From DATKEU01 sp035544495 (GTDB lineage Bacteria > Myxococcota_A > Polyangia > Fen-1088): DNA of 8,804 bases. The notes under the pieces were generated by a model. That model was not told the origin of the DNA. It did no database searches and was given only the letters and a program-made list of their open reading frames with translations. The translations under genes were made by a program, and so were the position numbers. The number at the start of each line of letters is the position of its first letter. Position 1 is the first letter of the stretch. This document shows, piece by piece, positions 1 through 5,696 of the stretch. The DNA lies in the NCBI GenBank assembly GCA_035544495.1, contig DATKEU010000083.1:1-8804 (forward strand). Direction: 5' to 3'.

Positions 1-148
1 ACAGGGCGAACGCCGCCCCGATCCCGAGCGCGACCAGCGTCCCCACGATCACCCGCCGCGGCTCGGGTGACGGCGCCGCCGGCGGCACGCCCGCGCCCGC
101 GCCCGCCCCGCCGCCCCCGAACCCCGTCGCTGTTTCCGGCGCGCTCAT
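1..148 (-). CDS. N-terminus of Gly/Ala-rich putative membrane protein (partial, runs off left edge)
   Basis: Only the first 49 codons lie in the window. They open with ATG (146-148) and read MSAPETATG, then a Gly/Ala low-complexity stretch (residues 11-20), a Pro-rich linker (22-30), a basic pair RR (31-32) and the start of a hydrophobic segment (33-49, VIVGTLVALGIGAAFAL) that looks like a membrane anchor. The layout suggests a cytoplasmic flexible tail, a basic stop and a transmembrane helix, with the main domain outside the window. The start is supported by a 4-base ATGA overlap with the stop codon of the small ORF upstream (145-267). That overlap implies translational coupling and explains why there is no good Shine-Dalgarno of its own. 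No family can be named from this fragment. Confidence 0.6.
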   Translation of the reverse strand, partial: MSAPETATGFGGGGAGAGAGVPPAAPSPEPRRVIVGTLVALGIGAAFAL

Positions 149-267
149 GAACGGCGCGCGTTGGGAAGGACGCCCTTTTCAAGATCGGTTCGCATGACCG
201 TGCTGCCACTCCAAACAGTCAGCGCCTTTATGACCAGCCCGGCGATGATGCCGTTAGAAGGGTTCAT
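145..267 (-). CDS. Small ORF, 40-aa hypothetical protein, translationally coupled to the next gene
   Basis: The ATG at 265-267 is preceded by AGGAG (276-280) with an 8-base spacer, a strong ribosome binding site in a window where most genes lack one. The product begins MNPSNGIIAGLVIKALTVW and ends in a basic tail (LPNARRS). Residues 7-25 are moderately hydrophobic with one Lys, so this could be a weakly membrane-associated peptide, but no clean transmembrane helix is certain. Its TGA (145-147) overlaps the ATG of the downstream membrane protein in an ATGA arrangement, and a sigma-54-type promoter lies about 50 bp upstream of the start codon. Ribosome binding site, coupling and promoter together argue that it is translated. 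It may be a small protein in its own right or a leader peptide that delivers ribosomes to the next gene. I do not recognise a family. Confidence 0.6.
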   Translation of the reverse strand: MNPSNGIIAGLVIKALTVWSGSTVMRTDLEKGVLPNARRS

Positions 268-275
268 ATCGCTCG

Positions 276-280
276 CTCCT
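276..280 (-). promoter_or_regulatory. Shine-Dalgarno of the 40-aa small ORF
   Basis: AGGAG on the minus strand, 8 bases before the ATG at 267. It is one of the clearest ribosome binding sites in the window and decides the start of the small ORF. Confidence 0.6.
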
Positions 281-317
281 GCTCGCGCATTTCCAAAAAT
301 CGATCGTGTGAATTGGC

Positions 318-333
318 ATCAAGCGGCGTGCCA
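318..333 (-). promoter_or_regulatory. Sigma-54 (RpoN) -24/-12 promoter upstream of the small-ORF operon
   Basis: The minus strand reads TGGCACGCCGCTTGAT. The established RpoN consensus is TGGCACGNNNNTTGCW. Every specified position matches except the C of the -12 GC, which is A here. GG and the -12 G sit at the canonical spacing. Transcription would start near 307, about 40 bases before the ATG at 267, leaving room for the AGGAG site. The same core, with the same TTGAT variant, precedes the Ser/Thr kinase gene at 5364-5379. The A at -12 could weaken the site, and activator sites were not identified. Confidence 0.55.
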
Positions 334-336
334 CCC

Positions 337-358
337 GCGCGCCCGGCGCCCGGCGCGC
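337..358. repeat. 7-bp perfect inverted repeat (GCGCGCC/GGCGCGC), 8-base loop
   Basis: Arms 337-343 and 352-358 pair perfectly around an 8-base GC-rich loop. The repeat lies between the end of the REC-PAS kinase gene (447) and the -24 element of the sigma-54 promoter (333). In RNA it would form a strong hairpin that could help end transcription of the kinase operon, but no T-run follows on either strand, so it is not a standard intrinsic terminator. In DNA it could be a protein site next to the promoter. Chance is possible in such GC-rich sequence. Confidence 0.3.
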
Positions 359-446
359 AACGTCGCGAGATCGCGCGAGCGGAATCCGCTGCGCGCCGAC
401 CGGCGTTACCGGCGGGTGACAGCGCTACAGCGCGGCTACGTCGCCG

Positions 447-2051
447 CTAGCGCGCGTTTCCGGCGCTTGCGTCCAGCGCAGGCGCGGGCGCCGCGCCGGG
501 CTCCGGCGTCCCCTCTATCTTGACCTGGGAATAGCCGCCGGGCGGGGTGAGGATGGTCCGGTTGGCGTCGCCGGCGCTCTTCGGCAAGCGGATCTGAAAC
601 TGTGTCCCCTGCGTCCGGGTCGAGGTGACGCCGATGCTGCCCCCGTGCGCTTCGACGATGCGCCGAACGATGTAGAGACCCAGCCCCAGGCTGTGCCGGC
701 CGCCGCCCGGACCGCGCCGGTAGGCCTCGAAGACGTACGGGAGAAGTTCGGGGGCGATGGTCTCGCCGCTGTTGTGCACGACGAGATCGACCGCCCCGAC
801 CTCGGGGACCTCGACGGCGGTGACGGAGATCGGCGTCCCGGCTGGGCTGTACTTCACGGCGTTGCCGAGCAGGTTCTGCAGCACCTGGTGCATGCGATCG
901 GGATCCCACGTCCCCTGCAGCGTCCCCTCGCGCCGCAGCTGGAACTCGCGCCCGGCGTGGGCCGCGCGCGCCTCGCTGACCGCCTCCTCGACGACGGCCG
1001 ACAGATCGATGGCGCGGTACCGGACGGGGATCCCTTTGCCCAGCGCAGCGGCGGTGTAATCGAACAGGTCCTCGATCATGCGCCCCATGCGCGTGGCGCT
1101 GGAGGTGATGCGGGCGGCGGTCTTGACCCGGCGATCGTCGTTGATGGTTTCGGCGCGCGCCAGGATGGCGGCGTTCATGGCGATCGCCGACAGCGGGTTG
1201 CGCAGGTCGTGGCTGGCGATGGCCATCACCTGACGCTGGTACGATTCGGTGGCGCGCAGCTCCGTCACGTCGGCGAACAGGATCAGCGACGCGGCGACGC
1301 GCTGGCCGCCGTCCTCGCCGACGACGTCGTGGCGGCGCAGCCGCACCACCACCTCGCCGCGCGGGCCGGCCACCCTGAAGTCCTCCGACTCCTTCTCGAC
1401 GCTGTTGCCCAGCGCATGCGCCAGCGCCTGGCGGCCGCGCGGCACGTCGGGCAGCGTGGCGGACAGCGCGATCAGCTCGCCCAGCGTCTGGGTCCCGCCC
1501 AGATCGGCCCCCAGCATCTCCAGCGAGCGCGCGTTGCGCAGCAGGATCCGCCCCTCGTGGTCCGTGATGATGAGGCCCGACGGCAGCTGCTCGATCACCG
1601 CCGCCAGCATGCGCTGCTGGCCGGTCAGCTGCGCCTCGGCCAGGCGCCGGTCGCGCTCGGCCAGGCTGGCGCGGCTGACCCGCCGCACGACATGGTCCAG
1701 GCGATCGCGCGCCAGGGCCTTCTTCGGCAGATAGTCGGCGGCCCCGGCGTTGAGCAACCGCACCACCACGTCGGCGTCGTCGAGGCCGGTCAGCATCACC
1801 ACCGGCACGTCCAGCTTGGCGCCCGCGAAGGTGGCCAGCGCTGAGAACCCGTCCCCGTCGGGCAGCGTGAAGTCCAGCAGCACGCAGGCGATGGGCCGGG
1901 CGGTGGGCTGGCTGGTCAGGCGGGCCATCGCCTCGCGTAGCGACGACGCCTCCTCGACGGAGAAGCCCAGCCCCTCGCCCAGGCGCCGGACCGCCATGCG
2001 GTCGACTTCGTCGTCGTCGACGACCAGGATGGAAAGCGGCGGCGGCGTCAC
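447..2051 (-). CDS. REC-PAS-histidine kinase (N-terminal receiver fused to sensor kinase)
   Basis: A cytoplasmic sensor kinase of 534 residues with no membrane segment. Domains in order are as follows. The receiver spans about 6-125, with acidic pocket DDD 12-14, phosphoacceptor D60 in VLLDFTLPDGDG, T88 and K110/K111 in YLPKKAL. A linker helix spans 126-147. The PAS domain spans about 148-265 (IEQLPSGLIITDHEGRILLRN). HisKA carries H281 in ASHDLRNPL. HATPase_c has N397 in the N-box (LLGNAVKYSP), a variant G1 box HNSGE in place of DxGxG, and GLGLYIV as the G2 box. REC-first kinases are usually phosphorylated by an upstream kinase, which then tunes their own autokinase output. The start is GTG at 2049-2051, overlapping the TGA of the receiver gene in GTGA, so translation is probably coupled. 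It is likely the third component of a relay with the two genes before it. The signal sensed by PAS is unknown. Confidence 0.88.
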   Translation of the reverse strand: MTPPPLSILVVDDDEVDRMAVRRLGEGLGFSVEEASSLREAMARLTSQPTARPIACVLLDFTLPDGDGFSALATFAGAKLDVPVVMLTGLDDADVVVRLLNAGAADYLPKKALARDRLDHVVRRVSRASLAERDRRLAEAQLTGQQRMLAAVIEQLPSGLIITDHEGRILLRNARSLEMLGADLGGTQTLGELIALSATLPDVPRGRQALAHALGNSVEKESEDFRVAGPRGEVVVRLRRHDVVGEDGGQRVAASLILFADVTELRATESYQRQVMAIASHDLRNPLSAIAMNAAILARAETINDDRRVKTAARITSSATRMGRMIEDLFDYTAAALGKGIPVRYRAIDLSAVVEEAVSEARAAHAGREFQLRREGTLQGTWDPDRMHQVLQNLLGNAVKYSPAGTPISVTAVEVPEVGAVDLVVHNSGETIAPELLPYVFEAYRRGPGGGRHSLGLGLYIVRRIVEAHGGSIGVTSTRTQGTQFQIRLPKSAGDANRTILTPPGGYSQVKIEGTPEPGAAPAPALDASAGNAR

Positions 2052-2518
2052 GGCAGCTCGACCAGCGCCCAGTATTTGTTCAACGTGTTCATCAGCTCGG
2101 CGAAGATGGGGAACGACACCGGCTTCAGCAGATAGCCGGCCACGTTCAGTTGATAAGCCTCCACTTTGTCACGATCGTCGTTCGACGTCGTCAGCACGAC
2201 CACCGGCGTCGACGACAGAGCGGGATCGCGGCGAATCGCGTGCAAGAACTCCAGGCCGTTCATGCGCGGCAGGTTCAGATCCAGCAGCACCAGCCGCCGC
2301 TGCTGAGGCACGACGCCGCTGCGCAACATCTCCAGCGCCTCGACGCCGTTGCCCGCCGTCCACATCGGGTTGGCGATGTTGTTCTTGCGGAAGGCGCGCC
2401 GGACTGTCTCCACGTCCAGATCGTCGTCGTCGACCAGCAGGATGTTGGTGGGCGGGCCGACCGTGGCCGGCTCGCCCGGGTTGCCGGCACTGGCGCCGGT
2501 GCCGATCTCGTCCGTCAT
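2048..2518 (-). CDS. Single-domain response regulator, Rcp1/CheY-like
   Basis: A stand-alone receiver of about 156 residues. It has a short disordered N-terminus, then ILLVDDDDLDVETVRRAFRKNN, the phosphoacceptor Asp in VLLDLNLPRMNG, a conserved Thr in VVVLTTSNDD and Lys in GYLLKPVSF. There is no output domain. The extended alpha-1 region with FRKNN and NGVEALEML is typical of the Rcp1 subfamily, which partners with phytochrome-type and CHASE3-type kinases. It therefore probably relays phosphate, for example from the CHASE3 kinase upstream to a downstream partner, instead of binding DNA. I chose the ATG at 2516-2518 because it overlaps the upstream TGA as ATGA and has GGGAGG (2523-2528) four bases before it. 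An in-frame ATG four codons earlier (2528-2530) lacks a ribosome binding site. Its own TGA overlaps the GTG of the next gene. Confidence 0.88.
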   Translation of the reverse strand: MTDEIGTGASAGNPGEPATVGPPTNILLVDDDDLDVETVRRAFRKNNIANPMWTAGNGVEALEMLRSGVVPQQRRLVLLDLNLPRMNGLEFLHAIRRDPALSSTPVVVLTTSNDDRDKVEAYQLNVAGYLLKPVSFPIFAELMNTLNKYWALVELP

Positions 2519-3933
2519 GTCGCCTCCCATGTCGCGTCGTCATCGTCGATCATCTTCTTGGGCCAGGCGACGTGGAACGTGGCGCCGTCCCCCGGCGAGG
2601 ATTCGACCCAGGTCGTGCCGCCGCGACTCTCGACGATCTTGCGCACGGTCGCCAGGCCGATTCCGGTGCCGCCGGTCTTGTCGCGCGATTCCAGCGTCTG
2701 GAACATGCCCCAGATCCGCTCGTGGAACTCCTTCGAAATGCCGGGGCCATTGTCCTTGATGGTGAAGTCCCAGTACATGCCGCTGTCGGCGACCTCGATC
2801 TGCACGCGCGGATCCTGCACCCGCCCATGCTTGAGGGCGTTGTCGATCAGATTCTGGAACACCTGCTGCAACGGCACCGGCTCGGCGGTCAGCACCGGCA
2901 TCTGCGAGCCCACGACGACGATCGCCCGGTCGCCGGGCGACAGCAGGTCGACGATGTTGCGCAGGAGGCGGCGCACATCGACCAGCTCCGGCTTGGTGCG
3001 CTTCTGGCCGGCGCGCGAGTAGGCCAAGATCCCGTCGACCAGCGCCTCCAGGCGCGCCACCCGGCCGCGCAGCTGCAGGAGGTGCTTGCGGCTCTCCGGG
3101 TTCAGCCCCTCGCCCATGTCTTCCTCGACCCAGGCCGACAGGTTGGCGATCCCGCGCAGGGGCGCCTTCAGATCGTGCGAGGCCGCGTAGGCGAACTGGT
3201 CCAGGTCGCGGTTGCTGCGCTCGAGATCCCGGATCAGCCGCTCGCGATCGCGCTTTTCCTTCACCAGGCGCGCTTCCAGCTTCTCCCGGCGGTCGAGATC
3301 GCGCTGGATGCGCACCAGCCCGACGCCCATCGCCACCAGGATGCCGGTCGCCGACAGGATGACCGCGGTGGCGATGTGATCGAAGCGATCTCTGGCTGCC
3401 CGGCGTTGGGCCAGCAGGTGGTCCTCTTCGCTCTTCATGTCGGCGATGAGCCCGCGCACCTGATCGGCGAGGCCCTTTCCGCGCAACATGCGCGCGCGCA
3501 GCTGCAGCCCATAACTCGACAGCGACTCGGCCCGCCGTTCCTCGACGATGGCATCGAGCAGACGCAGGCGCTCCATCCCTCGATCGCGCAGCGTGCGCGC
3601 CCGCGCCTTCTGGACCGCGTTGTCCGAGACCAGGTCCTCGAGGCGAGCCGTCGCCACCGCGAACAGATCCGTGTCCGAGGCCCCGGTGCGCAGGAAAATC
3701 GGCTCGTCGGTCAGCAGGAAGCCGCGCTCGGCCGTCTCCGCCTCCAGCAGCAGCCGGAGCGCCTGGTTCAGCGCCCGATCCACGTCGTACGAGTGCGTGA
3801 CCCAGGCGTCCGCGCTTTGCGACATCTTCTCGACGACCAGGGTAAGACCGGTGACGATGAGCAAAAGTGTCCCGGCCACGAGCGTGAAGACGATCGTGCG
3901 GGCTTTCGGATGTATTTTTGGTAACGCCACCAT
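2515..3933 (-). CDS. CHASE3-domain membrane sensor histidine kinase
   Basis: A membrane sensor kinase of 472 residues. TM1 spans about 13-34. The periplasmic CHASE3 domain spans about 37-186 and carries the hallmark ETAERGFLLT (66-75). TM2 spans about 187-208, followed by a charged coiled-coil linker (210-246). HisKA carries H253 in AASHDLKAPLRGI. HATPase_c has N365 in NLIDNALKHG, DNGPG 394-398 as the G1 box, and GGTGIGLATVRKIVE. All catalytic motifs look intact. CHASE3 domains sense extracellular cues whose ligands are mostly unknown. The gene ends MIDDDDATWEAT and its TGA overlaps the start of the receiver gene, its likely phosphotransfer partner. The start ATG (3931-3933) has no clear Shine-Dalgarno, and a GTG follows it directly. 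It starts 59 bp after the Ser/Thr kinase gene with no promoter I can recognise in between, so read-through from that gene is plausible. Confidence 0.9.
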   Translation of the reverse strand: MVALPKIHPKARTIVFTLVAGTLLLIVTGLTLVVEKMSQSADAWVTHSYDVDRALNQALRLLLEAETAERGFLLTDEPIFLRTGASDTDLFAVATARLEDLVSDNAVQKARARTLRDRGMERLRLLDAIVEERRAESLSSYGLQLRARMLRGKGLADQVRGLIADMKSEEDHLLAQRRAARDRFDHIATAVILSATGILVAMGVGLVRIQRDLDRREKLEARLVKEKRDRERLIRDLERSNRDLDQFAYAASHDLKAPLRGIANLSAWVEEDMGEGLNPESRKHLLQLRGRVARLEALVDGILAYSRAGQKRTKPELVDVRRLLRNIVDLLSPGDRAIVVVGSQMPVLTAEPVPLQQVFQNLIDNALKHGRVQDPRVQIEVADSGMYWDFTIKDNGPGISKEFHERIWGMFQTLESRDKTGGTGIGLATVRKIVESRGGTTWVESSPGDGATFHVAWPKKMIDDDDATWEAT

Positions 3934-3960
3934 TCGCGGAAGGGCCCGCGGCGGGGCAGG

Positions 3961-3977
3961 GACCCGACGAGCGGGTC
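3961..3977. repeat. 6-bp perfect inverted repeat between the Ser/Thr kinase and CHASE3 kinase genes
   Basis: GACCCG (3961-3966) and CGGGTC (3972-3977) flank a 5-base loop, 15 bases past the TAG of the Ser/Thr kinase gene. No T-run follows on the minus strand. It could act as a weak attenuator or mRNA-processing hairpin separating kinase expression from the downstream two-component genes, or it may be incidental. Confidence 0.25.
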
Positions 3978-3992
3978 AATCTGCTCCGTTTC

Positions 3993-5339
3993 CTACATCT
4001 TCAAGTGAGACTTCGTATTGTCGACCCAATCGCTGACGCCGGTCACCACGCGCTGGACCTCCACGCGCGCGGTGGTGGAAGCCGAGTCCATTGCCCGCCG
4101 CGTCTCGGGCGGCAGGTTGCCACGCGCCGCCCACAGGACCGCCACCAGGATGACGACCGCGGTCAGCCCGGCCATCGCGCGCGGCGAATAGTGCCGCGCG
4201 GGGACCAGGTCGTCGTCGTCGTCATCGTTGTCGTTGACGCGGATGCTGGTCACCGGCAACGCCAGCGACTGCGACACCGAGGCCGGCACCGGCGTGCGCA
4301 GCAGCGATCGCGGGGTCGGCGACGTGGTCAGCGGAACGAACGGCGGCGGCGGCCATGAGCCGGATACCGGCGCCGTGTCCAGCGCGCCGGAGCGAGCGAG
4401 CGCCGCCTCCAGCGCGTCCGTGAATTCCAGCACCGACGAAAAGCGATCTTCGCGCATCCGGGCCATCCCCTTGCGCAGCACCGCCTCGGCCTCCTCGGCG
4501 GGCCAGTTCACGTCGGGCGCCAGCGGCTCCGGTTCCCCGTGCACGATCGCCGAAAGCGTCGCCAGCGAGCTGTCGCCGTGAAACGGCGGCCGCCGCGCCA
4601 GCAGCGTGTAGGCCAGCGCGGCCAGCGCGAACTGATCGCTGCGGGCGTCGATCTCCTCGCGCCGTCCCAGCGCCTGCTCCGGGGACATGTACTCGGGCGT
4701 CCCCATCACCCGGCTGTCCGCGGTGATGCGAGGGCCGAAACCGGAGATCGAGATTCCGAAATCGATCACCTTCGCCACCGGCGCCTGCCCCGGGGCGCGG
4801 ACGAGCACGATGTTCTCTGGCTTGAGATCGCGGTGCACGACCCCGACGGCGTGCGCGGCGGCCAGGGCGCTGGCCACCTGACGGACGATCGACATCACCT
4901 CGAAGGGCGCCAGAATCCCGCCCCCGCGCATCTCGCTGGCCAGGTCCCGCCCGTCCACGAATTCCAGGACCAGATATGGAACGCCGCCGCCCGTCGAGAC
5001 GTTGAAATCGATCACCTGCACGACGTTGGGGTGCCGCACGCCGGCCAGGATCTCCGCCTCGCGGCGAAACCGGACCAGCGCCTCCGGGTGGTAGGCCAGC
5101 TCGGCCTGCAACGCCTTGATCGCGAAGTACCCCGGCAGGCGCTCGTGCGCAGCCAGGTAGATCTCTCCCATTCCGCCTTGGCCGAGGCATTGAACGATCC
5201 GGTACGTCCCTTCGAGGATCGTTCCGTTCGCAAAGATCGGGCTAGCGGGAATGGGAAGCGGTGACGGCGTCGGCAGCGAACGAAGTGACAACCAGGAAGC
5301 GGCGGCATCGGGCCCGGAAGGTAGGTTTTCCATCGGCAT
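3993..5339 (-). CDS. Membrane-anchored eukaryote-like Ser/Thr protein kinase (PknB/Hanks type)
   Basis: 448 residues. A Pro-rich N-terminus (1-40) precedes a complete Hanks kinase domain (about 46-315). Visible motifs are the Gly loop GQGGMGEIYLA (53-63), catalytic K75 in FAIKAL, the alpha-C Glu in RREAEIL (94 or 96), HRDLKPEN (169-176, D171 and N176), DFG (193-195), and GTPEYMSPEQ (213-222) in the activation segment. All are intact, so it should be active. A Pro/Ser/Thr-rich linker follows (about 328-365), then eight Asp/Asn residues (370-377), one transmembrane helix (about 388-406) and a short extracytoplasmic tail of roughly 40 residues with no PASTA or other recognisable sensor. The start may be the ATG at 5337-5339 or the one two codons on (5331-5333). 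AAAGGA lies 3 or 9 bases before these respectively, so the second has better spacing. A sigma-54-type promoter sits at 5364-5379. It is divergent from the RpoH-like sigma gene and upstream of the two-component cluster. Confidence 0.92.
   Translation of the reverse strand: MPMENLPSGPDAAASWLSLRSLPTPSPLPIPASPIFANGTILEGTYRIVQCLGQGGMGEIYLAAHERLPGYFAIKALQAELAYHPEALVRFRREAEILAGVRHPNVVQVIDFNVSTGGGVPYLVLEFVDGRDLASEMRGGGILAPFEVMSIVRQVASALAAAHAVGVVHRDLKPENIVLVRAPGQAPVAKVIDFGISISGFGPRITADSRVMGTPEYMSPEQALGRREEIDARSDQFALAALAYTLLARRPPFHGDSSLATLSAIVHGEPEPLAPDVNWPAEEAEAVLRKGMARMREDRFSSVLEFTDALEAALARSGALDTAPVSGSWPPPPFVPLTTSPTPRSLLRTPVPASVSQSLALPVTSIRVNDNDDDDDDLVPARHYSPRAMAGLTAVVILVAVLWAARGNLPPETRRAMDSASTTARVEVQRVVTGVSDWVDNTKSHLKM
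4209..4232 (-). repeat. Trinucleotide run encoding an Asp/Asn tract next to the membrane helix of the Ser/Thr kinase
   Basis: Eight consecutive GAC, GAT or AAC codons encode Asp and Asn at residues 370-377, about ten residues before the transmembrane helix on the cytoplasmic side. Such codon runs can change length by replication slippage. A juxtamembrane acidic tract could affect kinase positioning or cation binding, but no function is shown. Confidence 0.5.
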
Positions 5340-5363
5340 GCGTCCTTTGACGGGCCCACTATC

Positions 5364-5379
5364 ATCAAGATACGTGCCA
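5364..5379 (-). promoter_or_regulatory. Sigma-54 (RpoN) -24/-12 promoter of the Ser/Thr kinase gene
   Basis: The minus strand reads TGGCACGTATCTTGAT against the RpoN consensus TGGCACGNNNNTTGCW. The only specified mismatch is A for C at -12, the same variant as in the promoter at 318-333. The predicted start near 5353 is 14 bases before the first ATG and 20 before the second, with the AAAGGA ribosome site in between, so the geometry fits a real promoter. It would place the kinase, and perhaps the two-component genes behind it, under an enhancer-binding activator encoded elsewhere. Confidence 0.6.
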
Positions 5380-5567
5380 GCGGAAACCCTTCCGCCCGGG
5401 CCGCAAACACGGTTTGACTACAGGTAATCGCGCCGTTGCGGTTTCCCGGCGGTAGCACCGTCACCTCCAGGAAACGCCGGGCAGGCATGCCGCGGGACGC
5501 GGCGTTCGCGATTCGAGGTCCGGGTTCGCCCCGAAAAACCCGCGCATCGGTTGGCGCGGATTGCCGC

Positions 5568-5622
5568 TCGGGTTCGGCATGCAGGCGATTTCTTTCGGTC
5601 TTATAAGATGACCCGAACCCGA
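5568..5622. repeat. 10-bp perfect inverted repeat TCGGGTTCGG/CCGAACCCGA around a TATAAG box
   Basis: Arms 5568-5577 and 5613-5622 are perfect reverse complements separated by 35 bp, with TTATAAG (5601-5607) inside. The octamer core CGGGTTCG also occurs directly at 5521-5528. An arm on each side of a -10-like box upstream of a sigma gene resembles operator architecture, for example a repressor or autoregulator site. The factor is unknown. Confidence 0.4.
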
Positions 5623-5667
5623 TTCCCGCACGCATATTGATGATGGCGGGCGAGCAGCTTCCATTTG

Positions 5668-5683
5668 TGGCGTGGGCATTGCT
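5668..5683 (+). promoter_or_regulatory. Possible sigma-54-like element facing the sigma factor gene
   Basis: TGGCGTGGGCATTGCT matches the RpoN consensus at the invariant GG and GC with correct spacing and TTGCT at -12, but differs at two of the -24 flank positions (GT for AC). Its predicted start, near 5694, is only about three bases before the chosen ATG at 5697, which would give an almost leaderless mRNA. If translation begins at 5640 instead, the site would lie inside the gene. It is weaker than the two minus-strand sites. Confidence 0.3.
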
Positions 5684-5696
5684 TTGTGGTCGCGAC

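Larger units (their letters stand above)
5340..5696. other. Divergent regulatory region between the Ser/Thr kinase and sigma factor genes
   Basis: About 357 bp without a convincing gene, and visibly richer in A/T tracts than the flanking coding DNA. Toward the kinase (minus) it holds a sigma-54-type promoter at 5364-5379. Toward the sigma gene (plus) it holds a TTATAAG -10-like box (5601-5607), a weaker sigma-54-like element (5668-5683), and three copies of the octamer CGGGTTCG, two direct (5521-5528, 5569-5576) and one inverted (5614-5621). A 7-bp inverted repeat GGAAACC/GGTTTCC (5382-5388, 5440-5446) lies just upstream of the kinase promoter, at a position where an activator might bind, though so short a repeat may be chance. 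No tRNA or riboswitch fold was recognised. Confidence 0.5.

Noticed and set aside
161..523. A 120-codon plus-strand frame starting with TTG near the left edge
   Set aside because: It has no ribosome site, its composition is Arg/Ala-rich, and it runs across the small ORF, the promoter and the end of the kinase gene on the other strand.
1750..3924. A 724-codon open frame on the plus strand opposite the histidine kinase genes
   Set aside because: Its translation is rich in Arg, Ser, Pro and His with no domain, while the opposite strand carries intact kinase and receiver motifs. Long antisense frames are expected at this GC content.
5414..5442. TTGACT as a -35 box of a housekeeping promoter on the plus strand
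   Set aside because: At 17-bp spacing the -10 position reads TGCGGT, which is not a plausible -10 element.
5515..5540. GGGTTCG resembling a tRNA T-loop
   Set aside because: No acceptor, D or anticodon stem can be built around it on either strand.
5551..5566. TGGCGCGGATTGCC as another sigma-54 site
   Set aside because: The distance between the GG and GC elements is two bases too short, and RpoN promoters do not tolerate this.
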